DNA of 64,000 nucleotides from JBJHBP01 sp050485645 (GTDB lineage Bacteria; Pseudomonadota; Gammaproteobacteria; Steroidobacterales; Rariloculaceae), in the NCBI GenBank assembly GCA_050485645.1, contig JBJHBT010000004.1:124001-188000 (forward strand). Direction: 5' to 3'. Below, in pieces: positions 1-7,268 of the stretch. Each line of letters opens with the position of its first letter. The first letter of the stretch is position 1. The translations under genes were made by a program, and so were the position numbers. The notes beneath the pieces were generated by a model. The model saw only the letters and a program-made list of their open reading frames with translations, made no database searches and was not told the origin of the DNA.

Positions 1-14
1 TCGTCGTCGGTCAT
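1..14 (-). CDS. 5' end of the gene downstream of the sigma factor (partial, probably anti-sigma)
   Basis: Only the first codons are present (M-T-D-D). The ATG overlaps the TGA stop of the sigma factor gene in an ATGA arrangement, which is typical of translationally coupled sigma/anti-sigma pairs. The product is not visible in this window; an anti-sigma factor is an inference from position only. Confidence 0.45.
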
Positions 15-610
15 TGGTCGTCTCCGTCATCGGTCATGGCGCGGCGAAGAGACTGGCGCGCGCGGAATAGAAGAGTTTTCACTGTACCTTCGGTGACGCC
101 GAGGCCGGCTGCGACATCCCGAACCGGCAGGTCCTGGCGGTAGTAGAGGAAGGCGGCCGTGCGCTGGCCGGACGGCAGGTCGCTAAGCGCGCGCCACAAA
201 CGCAGCGACTGATCATGTTCAATTACTCCAGTCAATGCGTCAGCGGATGCGGCCTCATGATCGATCGCCGCCGCTAATGCCTCGCCTTCGCGCGCCAGCC
301 GGCGGCGAGCGGCGCGCAACGCATCCTGAGCCAGGCGCACGCATATGGCCGCAAGCCACGGATAAAGGGGCCGGGATTCGTCGTAGCGATCCAATTGGCG
401 CCAGGCGCGGACCAGTGTGTCCTGGGTCACATCTTCGGCGGCTGGTGCATCGCGCATCATCATCAAGGCAAGGGCGTAAAGCCTCCGGCGGCAGGCGGAC
501 ACGATCACTACGAAGGCGTCGCGATCGCCCGCTCGCACGGCGGCAACCGCAGCGCGCAGGGCCGCATCGTCAGCCGGATCGCCGGCCTGCCCCGGGGGCG
601 GCGTGGTCAC
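11..610 (-). CDS. ECF-type RNA polymerase sigma factor
   Basis: This 199-residue protein has the two-domain layout of extracytoplasmic-function sigma factors. Region 2 spans about residues 35-100 and includes the AAEDVTQDTLVRAWR helix. Region 4 spans about 135-190 and ends in a helix-turn-helix (VRDVAAGLGVTEGTVKTLLFRAR). It would redirect core polymerase to a small regulon. The start is GTG with AGGA just upstream. It lies 5 bases after the stop of the small membrane protein gene and overlaps the next gene by 4 bases, so all three probably form one unit. The substrate signal cannot be read from the sequence. Confidence 0.9.
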   Translation of the reverse strand: MTTPPPGQAGDPADDAALRAAVAAVRAGDRDAFVVIVSACRRRLYALALMMMRDAPAAEDVTQDTLVRAWRQLDRYDESRPLYPWLAAICVRLAQDALRAARRRLAREGEALAAAIDHEAASADALTGVIEHDQSLRLWRALSDLPSGQRTAAFLYYRQDLPVRDVAAGLGVTEGTVKTLLFRARQSLRRAMTDDGDDQ

Positions 611-615
611 CCGTC

Positions 616-954
616 CTATCCGCGCCCGTCATCGACGAGCCCCAGACCCATGCTGGCGTAAGCCATCTTTCTGGCCCCATGGTAGAGCGGATAGGCGCCG
701 AAAATGATCAGCGGCGGAATGAGCAGGCCGAACAGACAGATGAGTCCTCCCGATAGGGCCATATCCACCGCCAGCCGGCGCTCCTCGTCGTTGCGCGGTG
801 CTGCGCGCAGATATTCGCCCAACGAGGCGTAGCCGAGAGCGTTGGCGGTCTTCCGGTAGCGGCGGATGAACAGCGAGTAGAACAGCACCAGCACGAAGCC
901 GATCACGGCGGCAGCGAATACCAGGAGCAAGAGGTGGCGCGGCGTAAATTCCAT
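616..954 (-). CDS. Small two-TM membrane protein of unknown function
   Basis: The product has 112 residues and is not recognised. A hydrophobic helix lies at about residues 7-29 and a second at about 66-90 (GGLICLFGLLIPPLIIFGAYPL), with a positively charged loop (RRYRKT) after the first. A GAGG precedes the ATG by about 10 bases. Because it sits directly upstream of, and in line with, the ECF sigma factor gene, it may be co-transcribed and could be part of the membrane sensing module. That is inference from position; no motif supports it. Confidence 0.6.
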   Translation of the reverse strand: MEFTPRHLLLLVFAAAVIGFVLVLFYSLFIRRYRKTANALGYASLGEYLRAAPRNDEERRLAVDMALSGGLICLFGLLIPPLIIFGAYPLYHGARKMAYASMGLGLVDDGRG

Positions 955-1080
955 GGCGAGGATCCCTCAAGTGTTGCGACGCGCGAAGACGCGGGCCGCT
1001 TCAGGGATAGTACGCCGCCCGCGAGCAGGTGGTTGACAACGGTCAGCTCAGCCACGTAATCGCCCGGCTCGCCCGGTCCG

Positions 1081-1117
1081 GGATCGGCTCGCGAACTCAC
1101 ATAACGGCCATTCCGCG
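1081..1117 (+). repeat. Interspersed repeat, copy 1 (partner at 32129-32165)
   Basis: A 37-base segment in the gap between the small membrane protein and the GTPase gene matches 32129-32165 closely. The shared blocks are GGATCGGC, CGCGAACTCA and GGCCATTCCGCG in the same order and spacing, with most differences confined to a 6-base centre. Both copies are intergenic and in the same orientation. No other function is visible in this gap. Confidence 0.6.
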
Positions 1118-1227
1118 TATCCAGCCTGGCCGGAACAGGCGGGCTAAAATGCCTATTCCCTTCGCAGCTGGTGGCAGACGGCCAGTCCCGATCGCTTCGG
1201 ACCGGAGTGGACGATCTGGCTTGCGTG

Positions 1228-2676
1228 TCACCTGCTGCCGGTATCCGCACCACGTGATTCGCTGGTATCCCGAAGCAGCACTTCAAGTTCAGCCTGCAGT
1301 TGACGCACGGCACTGTCTCGTGCGGCAGCATCGGATCTGAACTGCGCCGCATCGCCAGCTGCATATTGAGACCACCCGGGCGCGTCGCGCGCACGCAGCA
1401 GTGGCTTAGGAAACGCGCCGCCAAACACAGTGTGGCTGCCGGGCTCGACGGGCGCCACCGGGCGCTGGTCGGCGTGACCCCGCGATTGCAGTGTCGCGAT
1501 CAGTTGAAAATTTCGTGTCGCGATGAGTCTAATGACCGAAGGATCGACGACAAGAATCGCGAGGCGCAGCACGGCGCTGCGATAGAAGCGCCGTGCGAGA
1601 CCGCGTGCTCCGTAGGCGAGACCCGCGGCAGCGCCAGCGAGGAATCCAATGCCAAGCGTTCCTCCAAGCGTGACGATATCCAAGACGCCGCCACTGGTGG
1701 CACCCGCAGCAATCGGACCGATCGAACGAATACCGTAGTACTGAACTGCTGCCTCATCGAATGCATCGAGCTGCCAGCCCCCCTCCGCGAAGTCGTCGTG
1801 CAACTGCTCACCGAGTACGTCCGGCGTATAATTGAAGGCACTTAAAATATCTCTTGTAAGTTCTTGTTCTTTCTTTCTAACGTAGGCCCGAACACGCCTG
1901 CCGGCGATCTCGATTGCATCGCTGTCACCGCCCGACTGAACGTCCTCGCAAGCTGCCAGGTCGATCAATGCGTCCGCCAGTACCCGCACCGCGGCGGCGA
2001 GCCGCCAGCCCGTCTGTTCCTCGCGCTTCGCGAGCAACTGTTCGAGCGCACGCTCGGCGGCGGGCAGCACCGTAGCCAGGCTACGGTAAAGTCTGCGCTC
2101 GGATTCCCAGCTGTAAACAACTGCATCGAACGACAGAACCGTATGCTGGCCGAGCTTGGCGAGCTCCGTGCGCCACGCGTTCTCGCGGCTATCCTCGCGT
2201 GCGGTGAAATTGAGTAACGGCAGGACGGGCCTGCCGCACATCGACAGAATCACGATTTCGTCCAGGTACTTCTCGAGCACCGGCTCACGAGCGTCTATCA
2301 CATAGATGGAGGCATCGGCCTTCAACGCCTGATCGAGTACGCGCAATTCCTGCTCGAAGTCCTCGCCCATCGCCGGGTCCTGCATCAGACCTCCTATGAC
2401 GGCCGGATAGTCGTACTGCCCGCGTGCCCTGCTTTCGAGCACCTCACGCAGGCGACCCGAACTCTCCAGACCCGGCGTGTCATAGACGATGACTTCGATA
2501 TCCGCCGTTTCGATCAGCACCAGCGGCTGAATCTGTCGCGTCGTTGACGGTGCCGACGAGACGTCACCGAAAGCCGTGGTACGCCCCAGCGTGCGGATCA
2601 ACGAAGTCTTGCCCGTGTTCGTGTGACCGGCGATCAGCAGTCGCAGCGTCTGCGTTTCGGTTGAGCGCGTGTTCAT
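1228..2676 (-). CDS. GTPase with C-terminal DUF3482 domain
   Basis: This 482-residue protein begins with a TRAFAC-type G domain. The P-loop is GHTNTGKTS (residues 17-25), a threonine-rich switch I region lies near residues 44-47, and the G3 motif DTPG is at 66-69. The rest matches the pattern of DUF3482, a family usually encoded beside DUF2868 proteins. A glycine/alanine-rich hydrophobic stretch at about 325-365 (GATSGGVLDIVTLGGTLGIG) suggests membrane association. The DUF2868 gene ends 39 bases upstream on the same strand, so the two are probably one operon and may act as one membrane GTPase complex. The cellular role of the pair is not established. Confidence 0.85.
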   Translation of the reverse strand: MNTRSTETQTLRLLIAGHTNTGKTSLIRTLGRTTAFGDVSSAPSTTRQIQPLVLIETADIEVIVYDTPGLESSGRLREVLESRARGQYDYPAVIGGLMQDPAMGEDFEQELRVLDQALKADASIYVIDAREPVLEKYLDEIVILSMCGRPVLPLLNFTAREDSRENAWRTELAKLGQHTVLSFDAVVYSWESERRLYRSLATVLPAAERALEQLLAKREEQTGWRLAAAVRVLADALIDLAACEDVQSGGDSDAIEIAGRRVRAYVRKKEQELTRDILSAFNYTPDVLGEQLHDDFAEGGWQLDAFDEAAVQYYGIRSIGPIAAGATSGGVLDIVTLGGTLGIGFLAGAAAGLAYGARGLARRFYRSAVLRLAILVVDPSVIRLIATRNFQLIATLQSRGHADQRPVAPVEPGSHTVFGGAFPKPLLRARDAPGWSQYAAGDAAQFRSDAAARDSAVRQLQAELEVLLRDTSESRGADTGSR

Positions 2677-2715
2677 GATTCCGTCCGCTACGACAGGTGG
2701 GGCCGTTACATCGAA

Positions 2716-4209
2716 TCAGGTCACGCCGGTGAGGCGCAAGCTGTCCTCGAGTGCCGCCTGCCGCAGCCCGGCCTGCTCGTCCCAGTCGGCGACAATCACT
2801 GCACCGATACCGACACGCTCGGCACGTTCCCGCCACTCCCGTACGCGTTGCTCGACATCGAAGCCGCGTTCACGCAGTCGCGCCGACTCGGCAAGGATCA
2901 GCATCACAGGTGCGCGGCCCGCGACAGTAATGTCGCTCAGCAGGTCCATTGCGCCGCGGTCGGGCGTGCGGACCATCGATACGACCACCGCAACGAATCT
3001 CGGCACCTCGGTCAATCGTTGCAGCTCCGACAACGCGCGCTTCGCATCCGCGCGCGTGGCAATGTGACCGAGTGGCAAACAGCTCCAGTGTCCGCACTCT
3101 GGCGGCCAGGCATCCGGCTCGTCGAGTTCCACGCCGAGCAGCACGAAAAACGCCCCTGGCCCGAAGCTCATCGGCGGCTGCACGCTGCCCGGGCGGTTCA
3201 GGACATCGGCGGGCGCGGATCCGAGCGGAGTGTCGCTCGACCTCGCGCGGTCTAGCGCAATCAGCGCTTCCTGAAATATCACGTGGCCCTGATCGAGTCT
3301 GAGGCGCGCTGCGAGGCGCCGAGCGCTGAGTCCGCAAATGACCGCCAGAGCGAAACGCGGCAGAACACCGTACGCGACGAGGCCACCAAGCAGAAACGCG
3401 GCCCACACATCGCGACCGCTGCCTGGCGCCTCACTGCCCAGGCGCGTCGCCTCGATCAATTGGGCATCGGGCACGACGAATCCGAGCAGGCCCGGTAGCC
3501 AGGCCGCCGCAAGAAGGGATGAAACCGCTGCTTCAGTGGATAGAATCGTCGTGCTCCAGACGAAGTCGTATTGCACGGCGATCAGTCGCACCCAGGCAAC
3601 CAGCAGTGCCGCAACCGTGAATGCGAGCCACGCAAGATGTGTGACTGCGCTGAACAACCACCAGCCCACGGCATTGCGACTCAGCCAGTAAGACAGGGCC
3701 AGCACGGCCGCTCGGCGATCCTCACGCGAAGACGCCGGGGCGTGAACGACACGGCTGAGCAGACCCGCGATCCACAGAACAAGACTGCCCACGAAGCGGG
3801 TCGGCGCCACCGTCGATGTGCTGAATCGACGTTTCGCCAGTGCCCATACGCCGAACACGACCCACAGCACGAGCAACAGGAACTGCAAACCGGTCAGACT
3901 CAGCAACGCGAACGGAATCTCCACGACACGACCGGCTCCGGTGTTGAGCACAGCAGCCGCGGCGCCGGCACCTGCAACGGCGGCGACAACCACGATGATG
4001 ACGACGGCATACACCGCGGCGCGCGTCACTGCATCGAGTGCAGCGTGAATGCCCTCGGTGGCTGCCGCATTCGACACCCAGCAAAGCAATCGCTGCTCGT
4101 CCGTGCCACGCTGTTCGAGTGCTTTCGACTTCGCGTAACCGTCGTCGAGCAGCAGCGCCCTACCGTGCCTGTGATAGCGCAGGGCTTCGGCCAACAGAAC
4201 CGTATTCAA
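2716..4209 (-). CDS. DUF2868 multi-pass membrane protein
   Basis: This 497-residue protein has an N-terminal cytosolic part (AEALRYHRHGRALLLDDGYAKSK), then several hydrophobic segments between about residues 60 and 290, and a soluble C-terminal domain. It matches the DUF2868 family, typically paired with a DUF3482 GTPase as here. The first possible start in frame is TTG, which gives the N-terminus expected for the family; no ATG lies nearby and the ribosome binding site is weak, so translation may be inefficient. The function is unknown. The conserved pairing suggests that the GTPase regulates this membrane partner. Confidence 0.8.
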   Translation of the reverse strand: MNTVLLAEALRYHRHGRALLLDDGYAKSKALEQRGTDEQRLLCWVSNAAATEGIHAALDAVTRAAVYAVVIIVVVAAVAGAGAAAAVLNTGAGRVVEIPFALLSLTGLQFLLLVLWVVFGVWALAKRRFSTSTVAPTRFVGSLVLWIAGLLSRVVHAPASSREDRRAAVLALSYWLSRNAVGWWLFSAVTHLAWLAFTVAALLVAWVRLIAVQYDFVWSTTILSTEAAVSSLLAAAWLPGLLGFVVPDAQLIEATRLGSEAPGSGRDVWAAFLLGGLVAYGVLPRFALAVICGLSARRLAARLRLDQGHVIFQEALIALDRARSSDTPLGSAPADVLNRPGSVQPPMSFGPGAFFVLLGVELDEPDAWPPECGHWSCLPLGHIATRADAKRALSELQRLTEVPRFVAVVVSMVRTPDRGAMDLLSDITVAGRAPVMLILAESARLRERGFDVEQRVREWRERAERVGIGAVIVADWDEQAGLRQAALEDSLRLTGVT

Positions 4210-4558
4210 TTTCGTACCCGACAGAGTTTGCCGAGATCCTACAGCAACGAGACCGGCTCCGTGACCGTTTCGTAACCTCGTTCGAGTAGTAGAATCCCCC
4301 GGATAACATAGCCTGTGCGGCAGCGTTTGGCTTCGGCGTGCTCGCCGAGCATTACGCTACGGCGCACGCGCAATAGCCTGGGGGCGCTGTATGTGTTCGC
4401 GCTGCCGACGGAGTGAGTGCCGCCCGGATCAGGCACACCGGTACGCGACCGATCCGCTGGCGCGCTGACAGTTCGTCGGCACCCGTACTAAAATGCATCA
4501 CGGCCGCGCGCAGGACATTGAGCGACGCGGATTCGCTGGGCAACAGACCAACACATTC
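4210..4558. other. Divergent intergenic region
   Basis: This gap separates the leftward DUF2868 gene from the rightward monooxygenase gene and should hold promoters for both. I find one good sigma-70-like promoter, listed separately at 4465-4494. Short open frames here have no protein-like character. No repeat or RNA gene is seen. Confidence 0.5.
4465..4494 (+). promoter_or_regulatory. Sigma-70-like promoter for the monooxygenase gene
   Basis: CTGACA (one mismatch to TTGACA), an 18-base spacer and TAAAAT (one mismatch to TATAAT). Transcription would start near 4501, leaving a leader of about 58 bases before the ATG at 4559. An in-frame ATG at 4493 lies inside the -10 box, which argues against it as the start codon. 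Confidence 0.5.
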
Positions 4559-5851
4559 ATGGACCATCGACCTGTTCTCATAGCCGGCGGCGGCATCGGC
4601 GGGCTGACCGTTGCACTGACTCTGCACCAGATCGGTGTGCCCTGTGTCGTGCTCGAGTCGGTTACTCAACTGAAGCCCCTCGGCGTGGGCATCAACTTAC
4701 AGCCGAATGCCGTGCGCGAGATGTACGAGCTCGGGATAGGCCCCGAAGCGCTGGATGCGATCGGCGTGCAGACGAAAGAGTGGGCGCTCGTAGGTCTGAA
4801 TGGCAATGACGTCTACGCCGAACCTCGTGGACTGCTCGCGGGCTACAGATGGCCGCAGTATTCGGTTCACCGTGGTGAGCTGCAGATGCTGCTGTATCGC
4901 ACGGCCGTCGAACGTCTGGGTGTCGATGCGATCCGCACGGGTGTGAAGGTCACCGACTATCGCAATCACGACGACGGTCGCGCTGTCAGCGTCCAGCTGC
5001 AGCGGACTGACGGTGAGCGCATGACCATCGATGGCGCCCTGCTGATCGCGGCAGATGGCCTGCACTCGGCCGCTCGCGCACAGATGTATCCGGACCAGCC
5101 GCCGATTCATTGGGGCGGTGCAGTCATGTGGCGCGGCACCACGCCGGGTGTCCCGATACGCACCGGCGCGTCGTTCGTCGGCCTCGGGACGCATCGTCAT
5201 CGCGTGGTTTTCTATCCGATCTCGAAGCCGGACAGCGTCACGGGCCTTGCAACGATCAACTGGATAGCGGAGATCACTATTGACAACCAGCGCGGCTGGA
5301 CCAACGGAGACTGGAACAAGCGAGTCGCGATCGACGAGTTCATTCATCACTTCGAGGGCTGGAACTATGAGTGGCAGGACGTGCCCGCCCTGCTGCGGGG
5401 CGCAGACGACGTGTACGAATATCCGATGATCGATCGTGACCCGGTGCCGAGCTGGGTGGACGGCAATGTCGCGCTGCTCGGCGATGCGGCTCACGTCATG
5501 TATCCGACCGGTTCGAATGGCGCGACCCAGGCCATGATCGACGCGCGCGTGCTCGGGGCGGCCATGGTCGAGCACGGCGTCACGCGCACGGCGCTTGAGG
5601 CCTACGACACGCAGCTTTGCGAGGAAGTCTCGGCAGTCGTGCTGCGAAATCGCGGGGCCGGGCCTTTCGGCCTGCTGAATCTGCTCGATGAGCGTTGTGG
5701 CGGGGTATTCGACGACATTGACGCGGTGATCCCACCGGCGGAACGTGCGGAGTTCATGAGTCGCTACAGCGCGGCGGCGGGATTCGCCAAGGAGCGCCTG
5801 AACAACGCCCAATCCATCATTGCCCCTGGAGCGCGCGTCGCGAGAGGTTGA
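4559..5851 (+). CDS. FAD-dependent monooxygenase (PhzS/salicylate hydroxylase-like)
   Basis: This 430-residue protein has the group A flavoprotein monooxygenase layout. An FAD-binding dinucleotide motif GGGIGG sits at the N-terminus after a short beta strand (VLIAGGGIGG). MWRGTTPG lies mid-protein, and the second FAD motif GDAAHVMYPTGSNGATQA is near residue 308. Such enzymes hydroxylate aromatic or phenazine-like rings using NAD(P)H and O2. The MWRG motif and overall length resemble the PhzS-like flavin-dependent oxidoreductase group. ATG 4559 is chosen because the Rossmann strand should start within 5-10 residues. A Dabb protein gene follows 4 bases after its stop, so both probably act on the same aromatic substrate, which is not identifiable here. 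Confidence 0.85.
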   Translation: MDHRPVLIAGGGIGGLTVALTLHQIGVPCVVLESVTQLKPLGVGINLQPNAVREMYELGIGPEALDAIGVQTKEWALVGLNGNDVYAEPRGLLAGYRWPQYSVHRGELQMLLYRTAVERLGVDAIRTGVKVTDYRNHDDGRAVSVQLQRTDGERMTIDGALLIAADGLHSAARAQMYPDQPPIHWGGAVMWRGTTPGVPIRTGASFVGLGTHRHRVVFYPISKPDSVTGLATINWIAEITIDNQRGWTNGDWNKRVAIDEFIHHFEGWNYEWQDVPALLRGADDVYEYPMIDRDPVPSWVDGNVALLGDAAHVMYPTGSNGATQAMIDARVLGAAMVEHGVTRTALEAYDTQLCEEVSAVVLRNRGAGPFGLLNLLDERCGGVFDDIDAVIPPAERAEFMSRYSAAAGFAKERLNNAQSIIAPGARVARG

Positions 5852-5855
5852 CCGA

Positions 5856-6152
5856 GTGTTGCAGCATTACGTCTTTCTGCGTTATCGCGAGGGGACCAGC
5901 CCCGGGCACGTTGTGGCGTTCTGCGAGCGAATGCTCGCGCTGCGCGGGACGATAGACGAGATCCGCCATCTGGAAATCGGTCGCGATGAGCTGCGCGACG
6001 CACGCAGCTGGGACGTGGTCCTGATCATGGCATTCGAGTCCGTCGATGCGCTGCGCGCCTATCAACGCCACCCGGCCCATCAGGCGGTGATGGCGTTCAA
6101 TGATCCGTTCGTCGCGGATGTCGCCTCCGTCGATTTCACCCGCACGGACTGA
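5856..6152 (+). CDS. Dabb family (stress-responsive A/B barrel) protein
   Basis: The 98-residue product starts with the family pattern LQHYVFLRYREG and contains WDVVLIMAFESVDALRAYQRHPAHQAV, typical of dimeric alpha+beta barrel proteins of the Dabb group. These are often small accessory or decarboxylase/cyclase-like partners of catabolic enzymes. GTG at 5856 is the best start: it sits 4 bases after the monooxygenase stop, is preceded by GAGAGG, and gives the usual N-terminus. Co-transcription with the monooxygenase is likely. The reaction is unknown. Confidence 0.8.
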   Translation: MLQHYVFLRYREGTSPGHVVAFCERMLALRGTIDEIRHLEIGRDELRDARSWDVVLIMAFESVDALRAYQRHPAHQAVMAFNDPFVADVASVDFTRTD

Positions 6153-6324
6153 GACGGTCGAGCCACGCGACGAGCTCCGCCGTGTGCTCGCCAAGCTTGA
6201 GCCAGTGACCCATCTCCCCTCGCAGCCTCGTCGGCGTCTGACGGTTTCCCCAACCAGTCCGCTCAGTGTCGAGGAAAGCCGCTGGGCGCATGTCCACCTG
6301 AAGGGGTCGCTTGTCGCGGGAAGC

Positions 6325-7251
6325 TCAATTCGCGTCCGTACTGCTTTTCCTGACTGGGACAATCCGGGCCGTATGACCGAACCAGCCCGCGACCGTGGAT
6401 TTGTTGCGGCGGCTAATCGGTATCTTCAGGTCGTTGGATAGCAGGCAGTACCATTGATGGCCGTTTTTGACGATTTTCACGATGGCGCGTCGCGCTACCC
6501 AGTGGGCTCGATGGACGCGCAAGCCAGATTCCCCCATTGAATCCGCTGCCTGCTGCAAAGAACCGAGAATCATGCAGCGCCCGAGGTCCGTGTAGACGTG
6601 CAGATAGTGAAGGTCGGAAGAAATCGCAATGACGTTCGTTCCCAGCGATTCGGGCAACCGGCTGATGAACTCCGCCCGGGCGGATTCGGCGTAGCGACCC
6701 GCTTCCGCCTTGTCGAGATCGACCGTCTCGGCCGAGCCGGCGACGTTGGGGTTTCGCGCATCGTCGATGGTTCGGCGATGCGCGAAAAACGGCAGATTGA
6801 TGATCATCCAGAAGCCCAACGTTGCCGGTGCAAGCTGGAGGAACTCGGCCGCGATGGCTTGCCACCAACCGCGGCTGGCGAAGACATCTAGCCACCCGTC
6901 GTCGTCTTCGAGGGCGCGCAGCGATGCCGGCAGCGCCTGTTCCACCAGGTAGCTCACCGGCGTGACGAGCAACGCACCACCGGTCCCTGCGACGAGCAAT
7001 ACGAGCCACGCCGGCAAGGAATTCATCATGTGCGGCAGAACAAGCCAGCTTGCGGCGTAGAGGGCTGCAAGTACGAGTCCTACGTGAATCACCCAGAAGA
7101 CCGTTCTTGCCGCTACGCCTAAACCCCGGCTGGCGTCTGGTTCGATCGCCACTAAGGTAATGACGAGGAGAGCGCCGACGACCGCGATGGAGCGCCCCAG
7201 CGCCCAGGCTCCGAAAACTGTTCCGTTACTGACTACGGCGTTGCGGTTCAT
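6325..7251 (-). CDS. Membrane-anchored LytTR-type DNA-binding regulator
   Basis: This 308-residue protein has an N-terminal half with about four hydrophobic helices (around residues 15-35, 45-65, 75-100 and 130-150) and a C-terminal LytTR domain from about residue 205. That domain contains ISSDLHYLHVYTD, VHRAHWVARRAIVKIV and a basic tail. LytTR domains bind direct repeats in promoters, and membrane-bound versions sense an unknown envelope signal without a separate kinase. It lies 17 bases downstream of the TonB-dependent receptor gene on the same strand, so it may be co-transcribed with the receptor. No receiver domain is present. Confidence 0.85.
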   Translation of the reverse strand: MNRNAVVSNGTVFGAWALGRSIAVVGALLVITLVAIEPDASRGLGVAARTVFWVIHVGLVLAALYAASWLVLPHMMNSLPAWLVLLVAGTGGALLVTPVSYLVEQALPASLRALEDDDGWLDVFASRGWWQAIAAEFLQLAPATLGFWMIINLPFFAHRRTIDDARNPNVAGSAETVDLDKAEAGRYAESARAEFISRLPESLGTNVIAISSDLHYLHVYTDLGRCMILGSLQQAADSMGESGLRVHRAHWVARRAIVKIVKNGHQWYCLLSNDLKIPISRRNKSTVAGWFGHTARIVPVRKSSTDAN

Positions 7252-7268
7252 ACGGAGCGTCCAAAAAG

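Noticed and set aside
6137..6240. Minus-strand segment reading EMGHWLKLGEHTAELVAWLDRL, similar to the C-terminus of an alpha/beta hydrolase
   Set aside because: Only about 25 residues match the idea, no catalytic motif precedes it, and it overlaps the Dabb gene; too short to call a remnant.
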